Shown here piece by piece: positions 44,981 through 56,944 of a DNA stretch of 64,000 nt. The notes below the pieces were generated by a model. The model made no database searches. It saw nothing but the letters and a program-made list of their open reading frames with translations, and was not told the origin of the DNA. Made by a program: the position numbers and the translations under genes. The stretch is from Mycobacterium conspicuum (GTDB lineage Bacteria; Actinomycetota; Actinomycetes; Mycobacteriales; Mycobacteriaceae), in the NCBI RefSeq assembly GCF_010730195.1, contig NZ_AP022613.1, forward strand, positions 5,270,001 through 5,334,000, in the 5' to 3' direction. Positions within the stretch are counted from its first letter, which is position 1; every line of letters begins with the position of its first letter.

Positions 44981-45691
44981 ATGCGACGGGCAATTCGATG
45001 GCGGGCCGCGCTGGCGGCCGCCACCATCATCGGCACCTCCGGCTGTGTCGCCACCGTTGCCGGTGTGCCGCGGGTCGGCGGCGACCGCGCCCCGCTGAGT
45101 TGGGGACCCGATCTCGCCGCGGCGCAATTGGCCGACGTGCTGCTCGACGCGGCGACGGTCAATCAGCTCATGGGCACCAACGGCATGACCGAGCTGCGGA
45201 CCTACGACCAGATGCCCGGCGATGACGGCACGTATTCCGACGCCGCCTGCGCGGGAGCGGTTTTCAACACGGTCGAGGCCGCCTACAAGGGCAGCGGGTA
45301 CGTCGCGGCCAAGGGCACGCAATTCAGCGACACCGGCGGCAAACACTACGTCGACCAGGGCGTGGTCGCGTACGGCAGCGGCGCCGACGCCCGCAAGTTC
45401 CTTGCCGCATCGCAACATTCGTGGCAGCGCTGCGTGGGCCGGCACATCGCCTACCGAGCGAAAAACGACAGCCCCATCACCTGGACCATCCGCGCGCCGG
45501 TCACCACGGACGGCATCACCGTCGCCGTCGTGGACCGGGAAGCGGGCGAGGAGTACGCCTGCGCGCACGGGATCACCGCCAAATCCAACGTGGTGATCGA
45601 CGTCTCGGCCTGCAGCGACGGCATGGCCAACCAGGGCCTTAAGATCGCGCGCATCCTGGTCGACGCCATCGCCGCCAACTTTCCACGATGA
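44981..45691 (+). CDS. PknH-sensor-like lipoprotein, second of a tandem pair
   Basis: 236 residues from ATG 44981, 11 bp after the previous stop. Signal and lipobox AALAAATIIGTSGCVATVAG, Cys22 lipidated. Same architecture as its neighbour: LADVLLDAATVNQLMGTNGM, SDAACAGAVFNTVEAAYKGSGY, FLAASQHSWQRCVGRHIAYR, and YACAHGITAKSNVVIDVSACSDG. The two are clearly paralogous but strongly diverged, so this is an old tandem duplication. They may bind different ligands or work together. Confidence 0.8.
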   Translation: MRRAIRWRAALAAATIIGTSGCVATVAGVPRVGGDRAPLSWGPDLAAAQLADVLLDAATVNQLMGTNGMTELRTYDQMPGDDGTYSDAACAGAVFNTVEAAYKGSGYVAAKGTQFSDTGGKHYVDQGVVAYGSGADARKFLAASQHSWQRCVGRHIAYRAKNDSPITWTIRAPVTTDGITVAVVDREAGEEYACAHGITAKSNVVIDVSACSDGMANQGLKIARILVDAIAANFPR

Positions 45692-45712
45692 ACTAGCCCT
45701 AAGCTGTAGGGC

Positions 45713-46471
45713 GTGCCGCGCATCGATCTCAACGCCGACTTGGGCGAGGGCTTCGGCGTCTGGCAACTCGGCGACGACGACGCCATGCTGAAAATCGTCA
45801 CGAGCGCGAACGTGGCGTGCGGCTTCCATGCCGGGGACCCCGCCGGCATGTTGCGGGTGTGCCGCGCGGCCACCGAGCGCGGGGTGCGCATCGGAGCGCA
45901 GGTGAGCTATCGCGACCTAGCCGGATTTGGCCGGCGCTTCATCGACGTCACGGCCGAGGATCTGCGGGCCGATGTGGTGTATCAGATCGGCGCGTTGCAG
46001 GCGATCGCACGGGCCGCCGGCTCGGCGGTGTCCTACGTCAAACCGCATGGCGCGCTGTACAACACGATCGTGACCAACGGCGAGCAGGCCGCCGCCGTGG
46101 CCGAGGCGGTACGCCTGGTCGACGCCGCCCTGCCGGTGCTCGGCATGGCCGGTTCGGCGTTTTTCAGCGAGGCGACCCGCCTCGGCTTGCGCACGGTGGC
46201 CGAGGCTTTCGCCGACCGCGCCTACCGGCCCGACGGTGGGCTGGTTTCCCGTCGCGAGCCGGGCGCGGTGTTGCACGATCCGGCCGCGATCGCCGAGCGG
46301 GTGGTGGCCATGGTGAGCACCGGCGAGGTCACCGCCGTCGACGGATCACGGCTCGCCGTTTCGGTGGAATCGGTTTGCGTGCATGGCGATTCACCGGGCG
46401 CGGTGCGCATCGCCGCCGCGGTGCGTGCAGGCCTTGAGGCGGCCGGCGCCGACATCGAGGCGTTCAGCTGA
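45713..46471 (+). CDS. pxpA: 5-oxoprolinase subunit A (LamB/YcsF family)
   Basis: 252 residues, GTG 45713. Family motifs: IDLNADLGEGFGVWQLGDD, ANVACGFHAGDPAGM, SYVKPHGALYNTIV and VCVHGDSPGAV. PxpA works with PxpB and PxpC to open 5-oxoproline to glutamate using ATP. PxpB and PxpC are not in the window, so the partners must be elsewhere or this copy acts otherwise. It overlaps the next gene by one base (TGATG), suggesting one operon with the metallo-beta-lactamase-fold protein. Confidence 0.9.
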   Translation: MPRIDLNADLGEGFGVWQLGDDDAMLKIVTSANVACGFHAGDPAGMLRVCRAATERGVRIGAQVSYRDLAGFGRRFIDVTAEDLRADVVYQIGALQAIARAAGSAVSYVKPHGALYNTIVTNGEQAAAVAEAVRLVDAALPVLGMAGSAFFSEATRLGLRTVAEAFADRAYRPDGGLVSRREPGAVLHDPAAIAERVVAMVSTGEVTAVDGSRLAVSVESVCVHGDSPGAVRIAAAVRAGLEAAGADIEAFS

Positions 46472-47391
46472 TGCGACTCAAGCTCGGCCGACCCGACATC
46501 GCGAGGTATTCGGATCGGTTCACTGTGCCTGCCGCCCAAGCTGATTCGCCGCTATCGGTGACGTGGCTGGGGGTGGCGACCTTGTTGATCGACGACGGGT
46601 CTTCGGCGCTGATGACCGACGGCTTCTTCTCCCGCCCCGGCCTGGCGCGGGTGGCGGCCGGCAAGCTACAGCCGTCGGCCGCACGCGTGGACGGCTGCCT
46701 GGCCCGGGCCAAGGTGTCACGGCTGGAGGCGGTCATCCCGGTGCACACCCACTTCGACCACGTGATGGACTCGGCGCTGGTCGCCGACCGCACCGGCGCG
46801 CGACTGGTCGGCGGCGAATCGGCGGCCAACGTCGGGCGCGGCCACGGGCTTCTTGCCGACCGTGTGGTCGTCGCCGTCCCGGGAGAGCCAATTCGGTTGG
46901 GCCCCTTCGACGTTACGTTGATCGAATCCCGCCACTGCCCGCCCGACCGGTTCCCCGGGGTGATCGACGCCCCGGTCAAACCACCGGTGAAGGTGTCCGC
47001 CTACCGATGCGGCGAGGCGTGGTCGACGCTGGTGCACCACCGGCCCTCGGACCGGCGGCTGCTGATCCAGGGCAGCGCCGGTTACAAAGCGGGCGCGTTG
47101 ACCGGACAGGCCGCCGATACGGTCTACCTGTCGGTCGGCCAGCTGGGGTTGCATCCGCGCTCATACCTGGTCGACTACTGGACGGAGACGGTCCGCGCGG
47201 TGGGCGCACGCCGAGCGATCCCGATCCACTGGGACGACTTCTTCCGCCCGCTGTCAAAGCCGTTGCGGGCGTTGCCCTATGCGGGCGACGACTTGGACGC
47301 GTCGATGCGCATTCTGGACGAGCTGGCCACGCAGGACGGTGTCGCGCTGCAACTGCCGACGGTGTTCCAGCGCGAAGATCCCTGGATCTGA
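46471..47391 (+). CDS. Metallo-beta-lactamase-fold hydrolase, Rv3577 type
   Basis: 306 residues. Metal motif VIPVHTHFDHVMDSALVA (HxHxDH), further His in IESRHCPPDRFPG and in the C-terminal IPIHWDDFFRPLSKPL. The early VTWLGVATLLIDDG strand is typical of UlaG/NAPE-PLD-like members. No signal peptide is obvious. It matches Rv3577. Substrate unknown. It is coupled to pxpA by TGATG, and arsB2 follows 15 bp later. Confidence 0.85.
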   Translation: MRLKLGRPDIARYSDRFTVPAAQADSPLSVTWLGVATLLIDDGSSALMTDGFFSRPGLARVAAGKLQPSAARVDGCLARAKVSRLEAVIPVHTHFDHVMDSALVADRTGARLVGGESAANVGRGHGLLADRVVVAVPGEPIRLGPFDVTLIESRHCPPDRFPGVIDAPVKPPVKVSAYRCGEAWSTLVHHRPSDRRLLIQGSAGYKAGALTGQAADTVYLSVGQLGLHPRSYLVDYWTETVRAVGARRAIPIHWDDFFRPLSKPLRALPYAGDDLDASMRILDELATQDGVALQLPTVFQREDPWI

Positions 47392-47406
47392 TCGGCGAAC
47401 CCACAC

Positions 47407-48657
<1,251 letters not shown>

Positions 48658-50146
48658 GCCGGAACCGGCGGCATTCAGCACACGGGCGGGAACGGGCTTC
48701 GCGGCGACCACCGTGAACGGTGTCTCGAGCGGGAATTGCACATCGAGCGATTCGATCTCGGCCGCCCGGACGATGGTGGCCAGCGCCAGGGTGGCCTCCA
48801 GCATCGCGAAGTGATCGCCGATGCAGGAGCGGGGCCCGCCGCCGAACGGCAGGTACTGCCAACGGCTGCGACCCTTGGACCGTTCCGGGAGGAACCGGTC
48901 CGGGTCGAAGCGCAGCGGCTCCGTCCACTGGACCGGGTCGCGGTGCAGGGCGTAAAAACTCACCAGGGCAATGGTTTTGGCCTCGACGCGGTAGCCATCC
49001 ACCACGATGTCACGGGTGGGTGAGCGCATCGTCCCGGCCGCGGGCGGACACAGCCGTAACGCCTCGTGCAGCACCCGCACGGTGAACCCGAGTTCGGCCA
49101 CGTCGTCCGGAGTCAGCGCCCGGTCGCCGGCCGCCGAAATCTTCGAGACCTCGGTGCGCACCCGGTCCTGAATGTCACGGTGATGCCCCAGCGACCACAA
49201 CGCATAGGTCAGCGTGGTCGAGGTGGTGTCGTGCCCGGCGAGCATGAACAACACCAGCTCGTGGCAGATCTCGTCGTCGGTCAGCGGGCGCCCGGTTTCC
49301 GGATCGACCGCCTCGATCAGCGCTTGCACCAGCGGCGCTTCCCGCGCCGGATCCGCGCGCACGCCATCCAGGATTTCGGCGGCCAGCCGCTGCAGCATGC
49401 CGTTGGCGCGACGGGCGGCGCGCTGCCCCTTGGTCGGCAGCCACCGTGGGGCGTTGACCGGCCGCGCCGCGCGGTCGGCCACCCAGGCCAGGGCGGTGCG
49501 CAAGGCCCAGCCGATCTCGTCGGCGCGCTCGTCGAGATCCAGCCCGAGCACCGAGCGGCCGAGCGCGCGCAACGTCAGCTTGCGGCACTCGCTGTCCAGG
49601 TCCACGAAAGTTCCTTCGCGCCAGCCATTCACGATCCCCTGCGCGGCCGCGGCCATGTGTCCCGCGTAGCGCGGCACCCGCTGCTTGGTGAACATCGGTT
49701 GGAGCGCGCGCCGCCGCGGTAGCCACCGCTCATGCGGCAGGTCGAGCAGGTTGCCGCCCATTAGCGCGCGCAGCTCGACCATCGTCCGGACCCGGCCGCG
49801 GTCGGCGATCTCGTCGTTGCGGCCCAACAAATCACGGGCACCCTGCGCGGTGGCGACAATCACCACGTTCGGCAGCAGCCACTTGGGCGCGAGCACCAAC
49901 CGGCTGATCGGACCCCCGGCGTCGATCAACTCCTGGAAACCATCGATGAATGACCGCACCGCCGTGAGTTGCCGTCGATACGGAAGCGGATTCTTTGGCG
50001 CCAATCGCAGTGCGTGGATTACATTGCTGTCTTGGCTATCCAGAATCTCGACCATGCCGCCTCCTTGCCAACGCCGATGTTGTTGGCACGGTATGGGCGA
50101 AGGCGCGCCGCGCGCACGCGTAGTCGACTACTTAATTTGCCGCGAA

Positions 50147-52762
50147 TTACGCCGGGCCGCCGGGCCCGGACCGGATGATCGACGCCAGCTCCTCGCGCGA
50201 CTGGGCTCCCACCCGCTGGCAGGCCCGGTACACGTGGCCCTCCACGGTGCGCACCGACATCACCAGTTGATCGGCGATCTGGCGGTTGGACAGGCCGGCC
50301 ACGACGAGTTCGATCACATCGCGCTGGCGGCCCGACAACTTCAAACCCGCCGGGGTGCGCACCGCCGGCGTGCACAATCCCCCGCATTCGTCGGCCAATT
50401 CGCGCGCCAGCGCCGCGGCATACAGCCCGCGCCTGTGCTGCTGGCCCTCGTCGAACGCGACCGAGGCCTGCGCCGCCGCGTCGGCGGCCGCGACCAGATC
50501 ACCGATATCCCGGTACTTCGCCGAGGCCTCCAGCAGCCGCTCGCCGCCCCCGGCCGACAGGGCCTGCGCATGCAGCGCCACGGCGTCGGCCAGCGGCAGC
50601 GACAACGCCGTCGCCAACTCGCGTGCGCGCGCCGCCTGCGAGGCGTCGCCCCACTGGGCCGCGGCCTGGATACAGGACAACTCGTGGGTGGGCTGGCCGC
50701 GCTCGCGGGCCAGCAGCGCCGCCTGGTGCGCGCAAGCCACGGCCTCACCCAGTCGGCCGCCGGCCGCCATCGCCCAGCCCTCGGCCAGCGCCAACCCGGT
50801 GTGCATGAACAGAAACCCCGGCGGCACAGCCGACCTCGCCGCGACGGCAGCGTCTCCGGCTTCGGCCGCCTGCCCCAGCTTGGCGTGCGCCTCGGCCAAC
50901 GCGAAGTAGCTGGCGGGGCGCAAACCCGTTGTGACATTGTGCTTTTGCACCCCGGCAACCGCCTCATGCACCAGCCTGACCGCCTCGGCGACGGCACCGC
51001 GAGCCAGTTCGGCGCCGGCCAGCAGGGAGGCCAGGTTGGCATACGCCAGGCCGGGAATGTCGCGCGCGGATTCGGCCAAATGCTTTGCCGTTCGGATGAA
51101 TTCGTCGATCCGCCCGGTCAACCGGCAGGCCCGACCGTACACGGCGCCGAACCAGAACCGCATGTGGGACGCCTGAAACGACGTCGTCGCCCGCCGCAGC
51201 GTCTGTTCGGCCACGACCGCGAGCTCGTCGACCTGTCCCAGCGCCCCCATCGCCATGATCAACGCCAGCGAGGCCATCATCGCGTGCAGGTCCGGAAGAT
51301 CCGCGAAACCCAATGCGGTCCGTGCCTTTTCGGCGGCGGATTCGCAGCGCGCCGACGCCGCCTCGATGCAGGCCTGCACCGCCAACCGCTCCGCCTGCTG
51401 CGTCGGCGTCTCGGACGCGGCCGCCAGGCCGTCCAGTATCACCGCCGCCTCCGAAAGGTTGGCCAGGTTCCAAATCAGGTTGGCCGCCCGCACGGTCGCC
51501 CAGTGATGGCCGTCGGGGCCGGCGGCGATGTCACGCAGCGCCGCCTCGGCCTGTTCGCCGCGCCCGAGCAGTAGCAGGTTCATCGCGCGCACCTCGGCGG
51601 CCCCGGGCGCACCGGCCTGCGCCGCGGCGGCGGCGAACCGGTCGGCGAGATCCAGATCCAGCAGCGTCATGGCGTGGCGCGCCGATTCCAGATACAGCTC
51701 GGGCTCGGGGTCGAGATCCGACTCCAGCCTCAGCAGCGCCCGGCGCACGGTGGCGTGCATGTCGGTGTCGGCGTCCTGGGCCAGCCGCGTCGCCAGCCTG
51801 CCCCGGATCGCCGAGAGATGCATTTCACCGGCGCTGGCGCGGCGGAGTTCACCGAACAGCGGGTGCGCCAGCCGGGCCGTCAGTCGGCCGCCGGTGCGCT
51901 CGACGCTGACCAGGCCCATCCGCTCGGCGGCCGCCAGGTCGGCGCGGCGCACCAAGTCGCACAGCACGTCCACGTCCAGCGGCTCACACTGCGACAGGGT
52001 GTCGACCACCGTCGCCAACCGCGGGCTCAGCCGGCCCATCTGGCGGCCCACCGTGTCGGACAGGCTCGCCGACACCGCGACGTCACCGTCCCACATCCAC
52101 ACCCCGGCCAGATTGCGCATCCGCCCGGCGGCTATCTGGTCGGCCAGCAGCTGCCGCAGGAACAGGGCGTTGCCGCCGGTCAGCTTCCCGAATCGGGCAG
52201 CGCTGCGCGCGTCCACCGGGCCGCCCAGCGTGCTCTCGATGACCTCGCGCGTTGCCGCGGCCGAGAGCGGTTCGAGGTCGAGGCGGGCCAGCAGCCCGTC
52301 CTTGTACAGCAAGGTCACCGCGTCGGGTTCCTCGCTGCCGGTGCGCATGGTGACCACGAGCCGCGCCCCGCCCGACTGCGCCAGCTGATGCACGACGAGC
52401 GCGGACAATCCATCGAGGAGATGCGCGTCGTCGATCCCGACCACCACCCGGCCGCGACGCTGTTGTGCGACAAAGGAACTGATCACCCGCCGCACGTTTG
52501 TCAGCGGGTCCGACATCGACTCGCCCAGCTCGCCGATGAACGCGCCCAAAGGCAGCGCGCGCGCCGATTCGGTGCCGACGATCCATTTGGTGCGCTCACC
52601 CGCGGCCTCGGCGCGCCGTAGCGCCTCGCGGGCCAGCCAGGTCTTGCCCACACCGGCCGCCCCGGCGATCACCACGCCGGAATGACTGCCAGCCCCGGTC
52701 AGGGAGCGCCGGATAAACGCGAATTCGCTGTCGCGCCCGGTCAGCGAGTCGGCGCTGATCAC
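50147..52762 (-). CDS. Large ATP-binding LuxR-family (LAL) transcriptional regulator
   Basis: 871 residues, GTG 52762. N-terminal AAA/NACHT-like ATPase: Walker A AGAAGVGKTWLA at residues 33-44, Walker B VVVGIDDAHLL. A long alpha-helical TPR-like middle follows. The C-terminal LuxR/GerE helix-turn-helix is KLSGRQRDVIELVVAGLSNR, then QIADQLVMSVRTVEGHVYRA. Such proteins hydrolyse ATP and activate target promoters in response to a ligand sensed by the middle region. It is upstream of the P450 with 91 bp between them and head to head with the cyclase gene, so both are candidate targets. Confidence 0.88.
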   Translation of the reverse strand: MISADSLTGRDSEFAFIRRSLTGAGSHSGVVIAGAAGVGKTWLAREALRRAEAAGERTKWIVGTESARALPLGAFIGELGESMSDPLTNVRRVISSFVAQQRRGRVVVGIDDAHLLDGLSALVVHQLAQSGGARLVVTMRTGSEEPDAVTLLYKDGLLARLDLEPLSAAATREVIESTLGGPVDARSAARFGKLTGGNALFLRQLLADQIAAGRMRNLAGVWMWDGDVAVSASLSDTVGRQMGRLSPRLATVVDTLSQCEPLDVDVLCDLVRRADLAAAERMGLVSVERTGGRLTARLAHPLFGELRRASAGEMHLSAIRGRLATRLAQDADTDMHATVRRALLRLESDLDPEPELYLESARHAMTLLDLDLADRFAAAAAQAGAPGAAEVRAMNLLLLGRGEQAEAALRDIAAGPDGHHWATVRAANLIWNLANLSEAAVILDGLAAASETPTQQAERLAVQACIEAASARCESAAEKARTALGFADLPDLHAMMASLALIMAMGALGQVDELAVVAEQTLRRATTSFQASHMRFWFGAVYGRACRLTGRIDEFIRTAKHLAESARDIPGLAYANLASLLAGAELARGAVAEAVRLVHEAVAGVQKHNVTTGLRPASYFALAEAHAKLGQAAEAGDAAVAARSAVPPGFLFMHTGLALAEGWAMAAGGRLGEAVACAHQAALLARERGQPTHELSCIQAAAQWGDASQAARARELATALSLPLADAVALHAQALSAGGGERLLEASAKYRDIGDLVAAADAAAQASVAFDEGQQHRRGLYAAALARELADECGGLCTPAVRTPAGLKLSGRQRDVIELVVAGLSNRQIADQLVMSVRTVEGHVYRACQRVGAQSREELASIIRSGPGGPA

Positions 52763-52850
52763 TCGGCGACTATATCCCCGCGGGCGGGTTTTGGGCGTGC
52801 GGATTGATTCGCGTTTTTGGTGATCTTCAAATAATCCGAATTGCTAATTC
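52763..52850. promoter_or_regulatory. Divergent promoter region, LuxR regulator / cyclase
   Basis: 88 bp, markedly more AT-rich than its surroundings (for example TTCAAATAATCCGAATTGC). It must carry promoters for both divergent genes. No specific operator is recognised. Confidence 0.45.
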
Positions 52851-55800
52851 ATGGGCCCTATTGTTGTGTCGGTGACGGCCACGCGAACGTGCGCTATGTG
52901 CAGCGCAGAATTGCGATCGACCGCGAAGTTCTGCGACGAATGTGGCGCACCCACGGGGGTAGCTGGCGCACCCGCGGAGTACAAGCAAGTCACGGTGTTG
53001 TTCGCCGATGTGGTGCGCTCGATGGACATTGCCGCCGCGGTGGGTGCCGAGCGGCTGCGCGAGATCATGGCGGAACTCGTGACGCGCGCCGCGGCGGTGG
53101 TGGTGCGCTACGGCGGCACGGTGGACAAGTTCACCGGCGACGGCATCATGGCGGTGTTCGGCGCGCCCGTGGCGCTGGAAGACCATGCGCTGCGGGCATG
53201 CCTGGCGGCGCTGGGCATTCAGGAGGACATCTCGGGGCTGGCGGCCGAGGTGCAGCGCCGAGACGGGATCGACCTGCAGCTTCGGGTCGGGCTGAACTCC
53301 GGTCAGGTGATCACCGGTGAGATCGGTTCGGCCGCACTGGGTTACACCGCGATCGGCGAGCAGGTGGGGATGGCCCAGCGGATGGAGTCGGTCGCCCCGC
53401 CCGGCGGGGGTGATGCTCAGTGACTCCACCGCGCGCCTCGTGGAGGGCGCCGCGGTGCTCGGGGAGCCGCAGCTGGTTCACGTCAAGGGCGCCGCGCACG
53501 CAATGCCCGCGCGGCAATTGCGGAGTGTTGCCGCGCAACGGGCCGGTGTCTCGGTGTCGACGTTGGTGGGCCGGGCATGGGAGTTGACCACGCTGACGGC
53601 GATGCTGGACCGCGCTGTCGGTGGGCGTGGGTCGGTGGTTGCCGCCGTCGGCCCTGCCGGCATCGGCAAGACCCGGCTGATCGCCGAGGCCGTCGCGCTG
53701 GCGAAACGCCGTGGCATCGAGGTGTATTCGACGTTCGGCGAGTCACACGCCGCCGATATCCCGTTCCATGTGGTGGCGCGCCTGCTGCGCGCCGTCGGTC
53801 CGCTGGGCGCGCGAGTTCCCGACGCCGATCCGCAGGACCTGCTGCTGCTCGACGACTTGTTGGGCATCGCCGAGGCCGCTGTGGAGTTGCCCAAGATCGA
53901 CCCCGACGCGCGGCGAAGGCGGTTGACCGCGCTGATCAACGCGGCGCAGCTGGCCCGCGTCGAGCCAGCCGTGTTTGTCGTGGAGGATGCGCACTGGATC
54001 GACGAGGTCAGCGAATCCATGATCGCGGACTTTCTCGCGGTGGTCCCGCAAACCCCGGCACTGGTGCTGATCACTTATCGCCCGGAATACCACGGGGCTC
54101 TGGCGCAAGTCCCGGCGCGCAGACGATCACGCTGGCACCGCTGACTGATGCCGAAACCTCAAGGCTGGCAGCCGAACTGCTCGGGCCCGACCCGTCAGTG
54201 GGCCAAATCGCCGCCTTGATCACCGAGCGGGCAGCCGGCAACCCGTTCTTCGCCGAGGAGATCACCCGTGATCTGGCCGAGCGCGGCGTCCTCGTCGGCG
54301 AAAACGGCCGCTACGCCTGCCATACCGATGTGGCCGACGTCAGCGTGCCCGCGACGCTGCAGGCAACCATCGCCGCCCGCATCGACCGCTTGGCTGCGGC
54401 CGCCAAACCGACGCTGGCCGCCGCGGCCGTCATCGGTGCTCGCTTTGACCGCGACCTGCTCGCCAGCGTGGAAGTCGATCCGGTTGTCGAAGCTCTGATC
54501 GACGCCGATCTCGTCGAACAGGTGCGATTCACTCCGCGCGCCGAATATGCGTTTCGTCATCCGCTGATTCGCACCGTGGCCTATGAATCGCAGCTCAAAT
54601 CCGACCGCGCCCGCCTGCATCGCCGGTTGGCCGCCGCCATCGAATCTCGCGACCCGGAATCAGCCGACCAGAACGCCGCAATGATCGCCGAACACCTGGA
54701 AGCCGCAGGCGATCTGCACGACGCCTATGGCTGGCACATGCGCGCGGCGACCTGGGCCACCAACCGCGACATCGCCGCCGCATGGCTGAGCTGGGAACGC
54801 GCGCAAAAGCTTGCCGACGGTCTACCTCGTGATGACCCAGATCGGATCGCCATGCGCATCGCGCCACGGACCATGTTGTGCGGCATCGCCTTTCGAGTCC
54901 ACTCTTTGGCTAGTACCCGATTCGAGGAGTTGCGGCAGTTGTGTACCGTCGCGGGCGATAAGCCGTCACTGGCGATCGCGATGTCGGGGCTGGTGGCCGA
55001 CCATGCATACCACGGCCGAGTACGCGAGGCATCGCGGGCTGCATCCGAATTTTGGACCCTCGTCGAGTCACTCGGTGATCCAGTCTTGACAGTGGGGTTA
55101 TCCATCCCGCCGATCTACGCCAAGATGGAGAGCGGGGATTGGTCCGACATGTTGCGGTGGTCACAGACAGTCATCGACGCGGCCGACGGCGATCCGGCTA
55201 AGGGCAACTTCATTTCCGGATCCCCGCTGGCTATTGCCCTTACAACGCGCGCCGTTGGTCGGTATTGCCTCGGCCGTCCCGGGTGGCGCGACGACATGCG
55301 AAACGGCATCACCATGGCGCGCAGCGCCGACGCACTGACCTACACCGGGACCGTCACGTACACCTATGGCACGGGGATACCGACCGGAGCGCTGAACCCC
55401 GATGATTCCGCGATGCGCGAAATCGAGGATGCCCTGCACGCCGCCGAGCGTTCCGCCGACGACTTCGCGCTATCCCATGCACAGGTGACACTGGGCATTG
55501 CATTGGTGCACCGCCAAACGGCTTCCGAGCGTGAGCGCGGACGGCAGGTCCTGGCCGACGTCCGCGACATATTCGTTCTCGACCAACATCACCTAGCCGA
55601 TTTGCCGCTTGTCGAAATGTATTTGGCCCGTGAAGAAGCCCGGCTGGGACATTACGACGGCGCCATCCCGCTCATGCGGGACGCGCTCAACCATCTGGTC
55701 CACAATGGGCAGCTGCTGGCATGGGGAGTTATTGCGACCGACGTATTGGTCGAAACGCTGCTTGGTCGCGGGCAGGCCGACGATCTGACCGAAGCCGAAG

Positions 55801-56000
55801 CCGCCGTCAACCGGTTGGCGGCCGCGCCCGGTGACGACGGGTTGGCGGTTCGCGACATCTGGCTGCTGCGGCTGCGCGCTCTATTGGCGCGGGCACGTGG
55901 CGACAAGGAGTCTTACACAGACTTCAGGGACCGCTATCGGGACATGGCGAAAACCCTTGGCTTCGAAGGGCATATCGACTGGGCCAACGCGATGCCCTGA
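52851..56000 (+). pseudogene. Class III cyclase / AAA ATPase / TPR protein with two compensating frameshifts
   Basis: About 1,049 residues if joined. ATG 52851. Zinc ribbon with Cys14, Cys17, Cys28, Cys31. The class III nucleotide cyclase domain has metal aspartates Asp53 (LFADVVRS) and Asp97 (KFTGDGIMAVFG) and Lys93. In YTAIGEQVGMAQRM the transition-state Asn is replaced by Gly173 while Arg177 stays. The ATPase follows (AAVGPAGIGKTRLIAEA; FVVEDAHWIDEVS) and then a long helical repeat region. The frame is lost at five G (53406-53410; four expected) and regained at three C (54111-54113; four expected). A signalling protein broken by indels or by base-calling errors. Confidence 0.82.
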
Positions 56001-56008
56001 CGATGACG

Positions 56009-56944
56009 TTAAGTCCTGCGCTGGCGCGCGATTTCGGCGAGCACCACTCCGGCGGCCACCGAGGCGTTCAGCGATTCGGTCGGGCCGGCCATCGGGATCG
56101 ACACCACCTCGTCGCAGTTCTGCCGCACCAGCCGCGACAGGCCCTTGCCCTCCGATCCCACGACCAATACCAGCGGGTCGGTGCCGTCCAGGTCGTCGAT
56201 CGTGGTGTCGCCGCCGGCGTCCAAGCCGATCACCCGCAGCCCGCGGTGGGCCCAATCCTGTAGGGCCCTGGTCAGATTGGTGGCCCGCGCCACCGGCAGC
56301 CGCGCCGCCGCCCCCGCGCTCGTCCGCCATGCCACCGCGGTGACCGAGGCCGAACGCCGCTGCGGGATCATCACGCCGTGGCCGCCGAACGCGGCCACCG
56401 AACGCACGATCGCGCCGAGGTTGCGGGGATCGGAGATGTTGTCCAGCGCGACCAACAGCGCCGGCGGGGATTTGGTGGCCGCCGCGATCAGGTCGTCGGG
56501 GTGGGCGTAGTCGTACGGCGGCACCTGCAAGGCGATGCCCTGATGCAGATGGTTGGCGGTCAACCGATCCAGGTCGGCGCGCGGCACCTCGAGGATCGCG
56601 ATTCCCAGATCGCCTGCGCGAGAGACGGATTCGGTGACCCGCTCGTCGGCTTCGGTGCCCAGGGCGATGTACAGCGCGGTCGCCGGAACACCGGCGCGCA
56701 GGCATTCCAGCACCGGGTTGCGGCCCAACACCGTTTCGGTTTCGTCCGTGCGTTTTTTCGCCGCCGGCCGGTGGGGCTGCGACGCCGCGCGTTTGGCGGC
56801 CGGATGGTTGGGCCGCAGGTGCGCGGGCGGCGTGGGGCCGCGCCCCTCCAGCGCGCGGCGGCGCTGGCCGCCCGAACCGACCACGGGGCCCTTCTTGGTG
56901 CCGGCTTTGCGTACCGCCCCGCGGCGCCGCGAGTTACCGGCCAT
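56009..56944 (-). CDS. rlmB: 23S rRNA (guanosine-2'-O-)-methyltransferase RlmB, SpoU family
   Basis: 311 residues. A basic, disordered N-terminal tail of about 70 residues (SRRRGAVRKAGTKKG) precedes VLGRNPVLECLRAGVPATAL and the SPOUT knot motifs: LDNISDPRNLGAIVRSVAAFG, VLVVGSEGKGLSRLV and SIPMAGPTESLNASVAAGV. It methylates a guanosine in 23S rRNA domain V using SAM. It matches Rv3579c. It directly abuts cysS (no intergenic base), forming an operon, as in other mycobacteria. Confidence 0.93.
   Translation of the reverse strand: MAGNSRRRGAVRKAGTKKGPVVGSGGQRRRALEGRGPTPPAHLRPNHPAAKRAASQPHRPAAKKRTDETETVLGRNPVLECLRAGVPATALYIALGTEADERVTESVSRAGDLGIAILEVPRADLDRLTANHLHQGIALQVPPYDYAHPDDLIAAATKSPPALLVALDNISDPRNLGAIVRSVAAFGGHGVMIPQRRSASVTAVAWRTSAGAAARLPVARATNLTRALQDWAHRGLRVIGLDAGGDTTIDDLDGTDPLVLVVGSEGKGLSRLVRQNCDEVVSIPMAGPTESLNASVAAGVVLAEIARQRRT

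Noticed and set aside
49685..51574. 629-codon plus-strand frame opposite the P450 and LuxR genes
   Set aside because: Composition is the usual antisense shadow of high-GC coding DNA; both minus-strand genes have clear catalytic or DNA-binding motifs.
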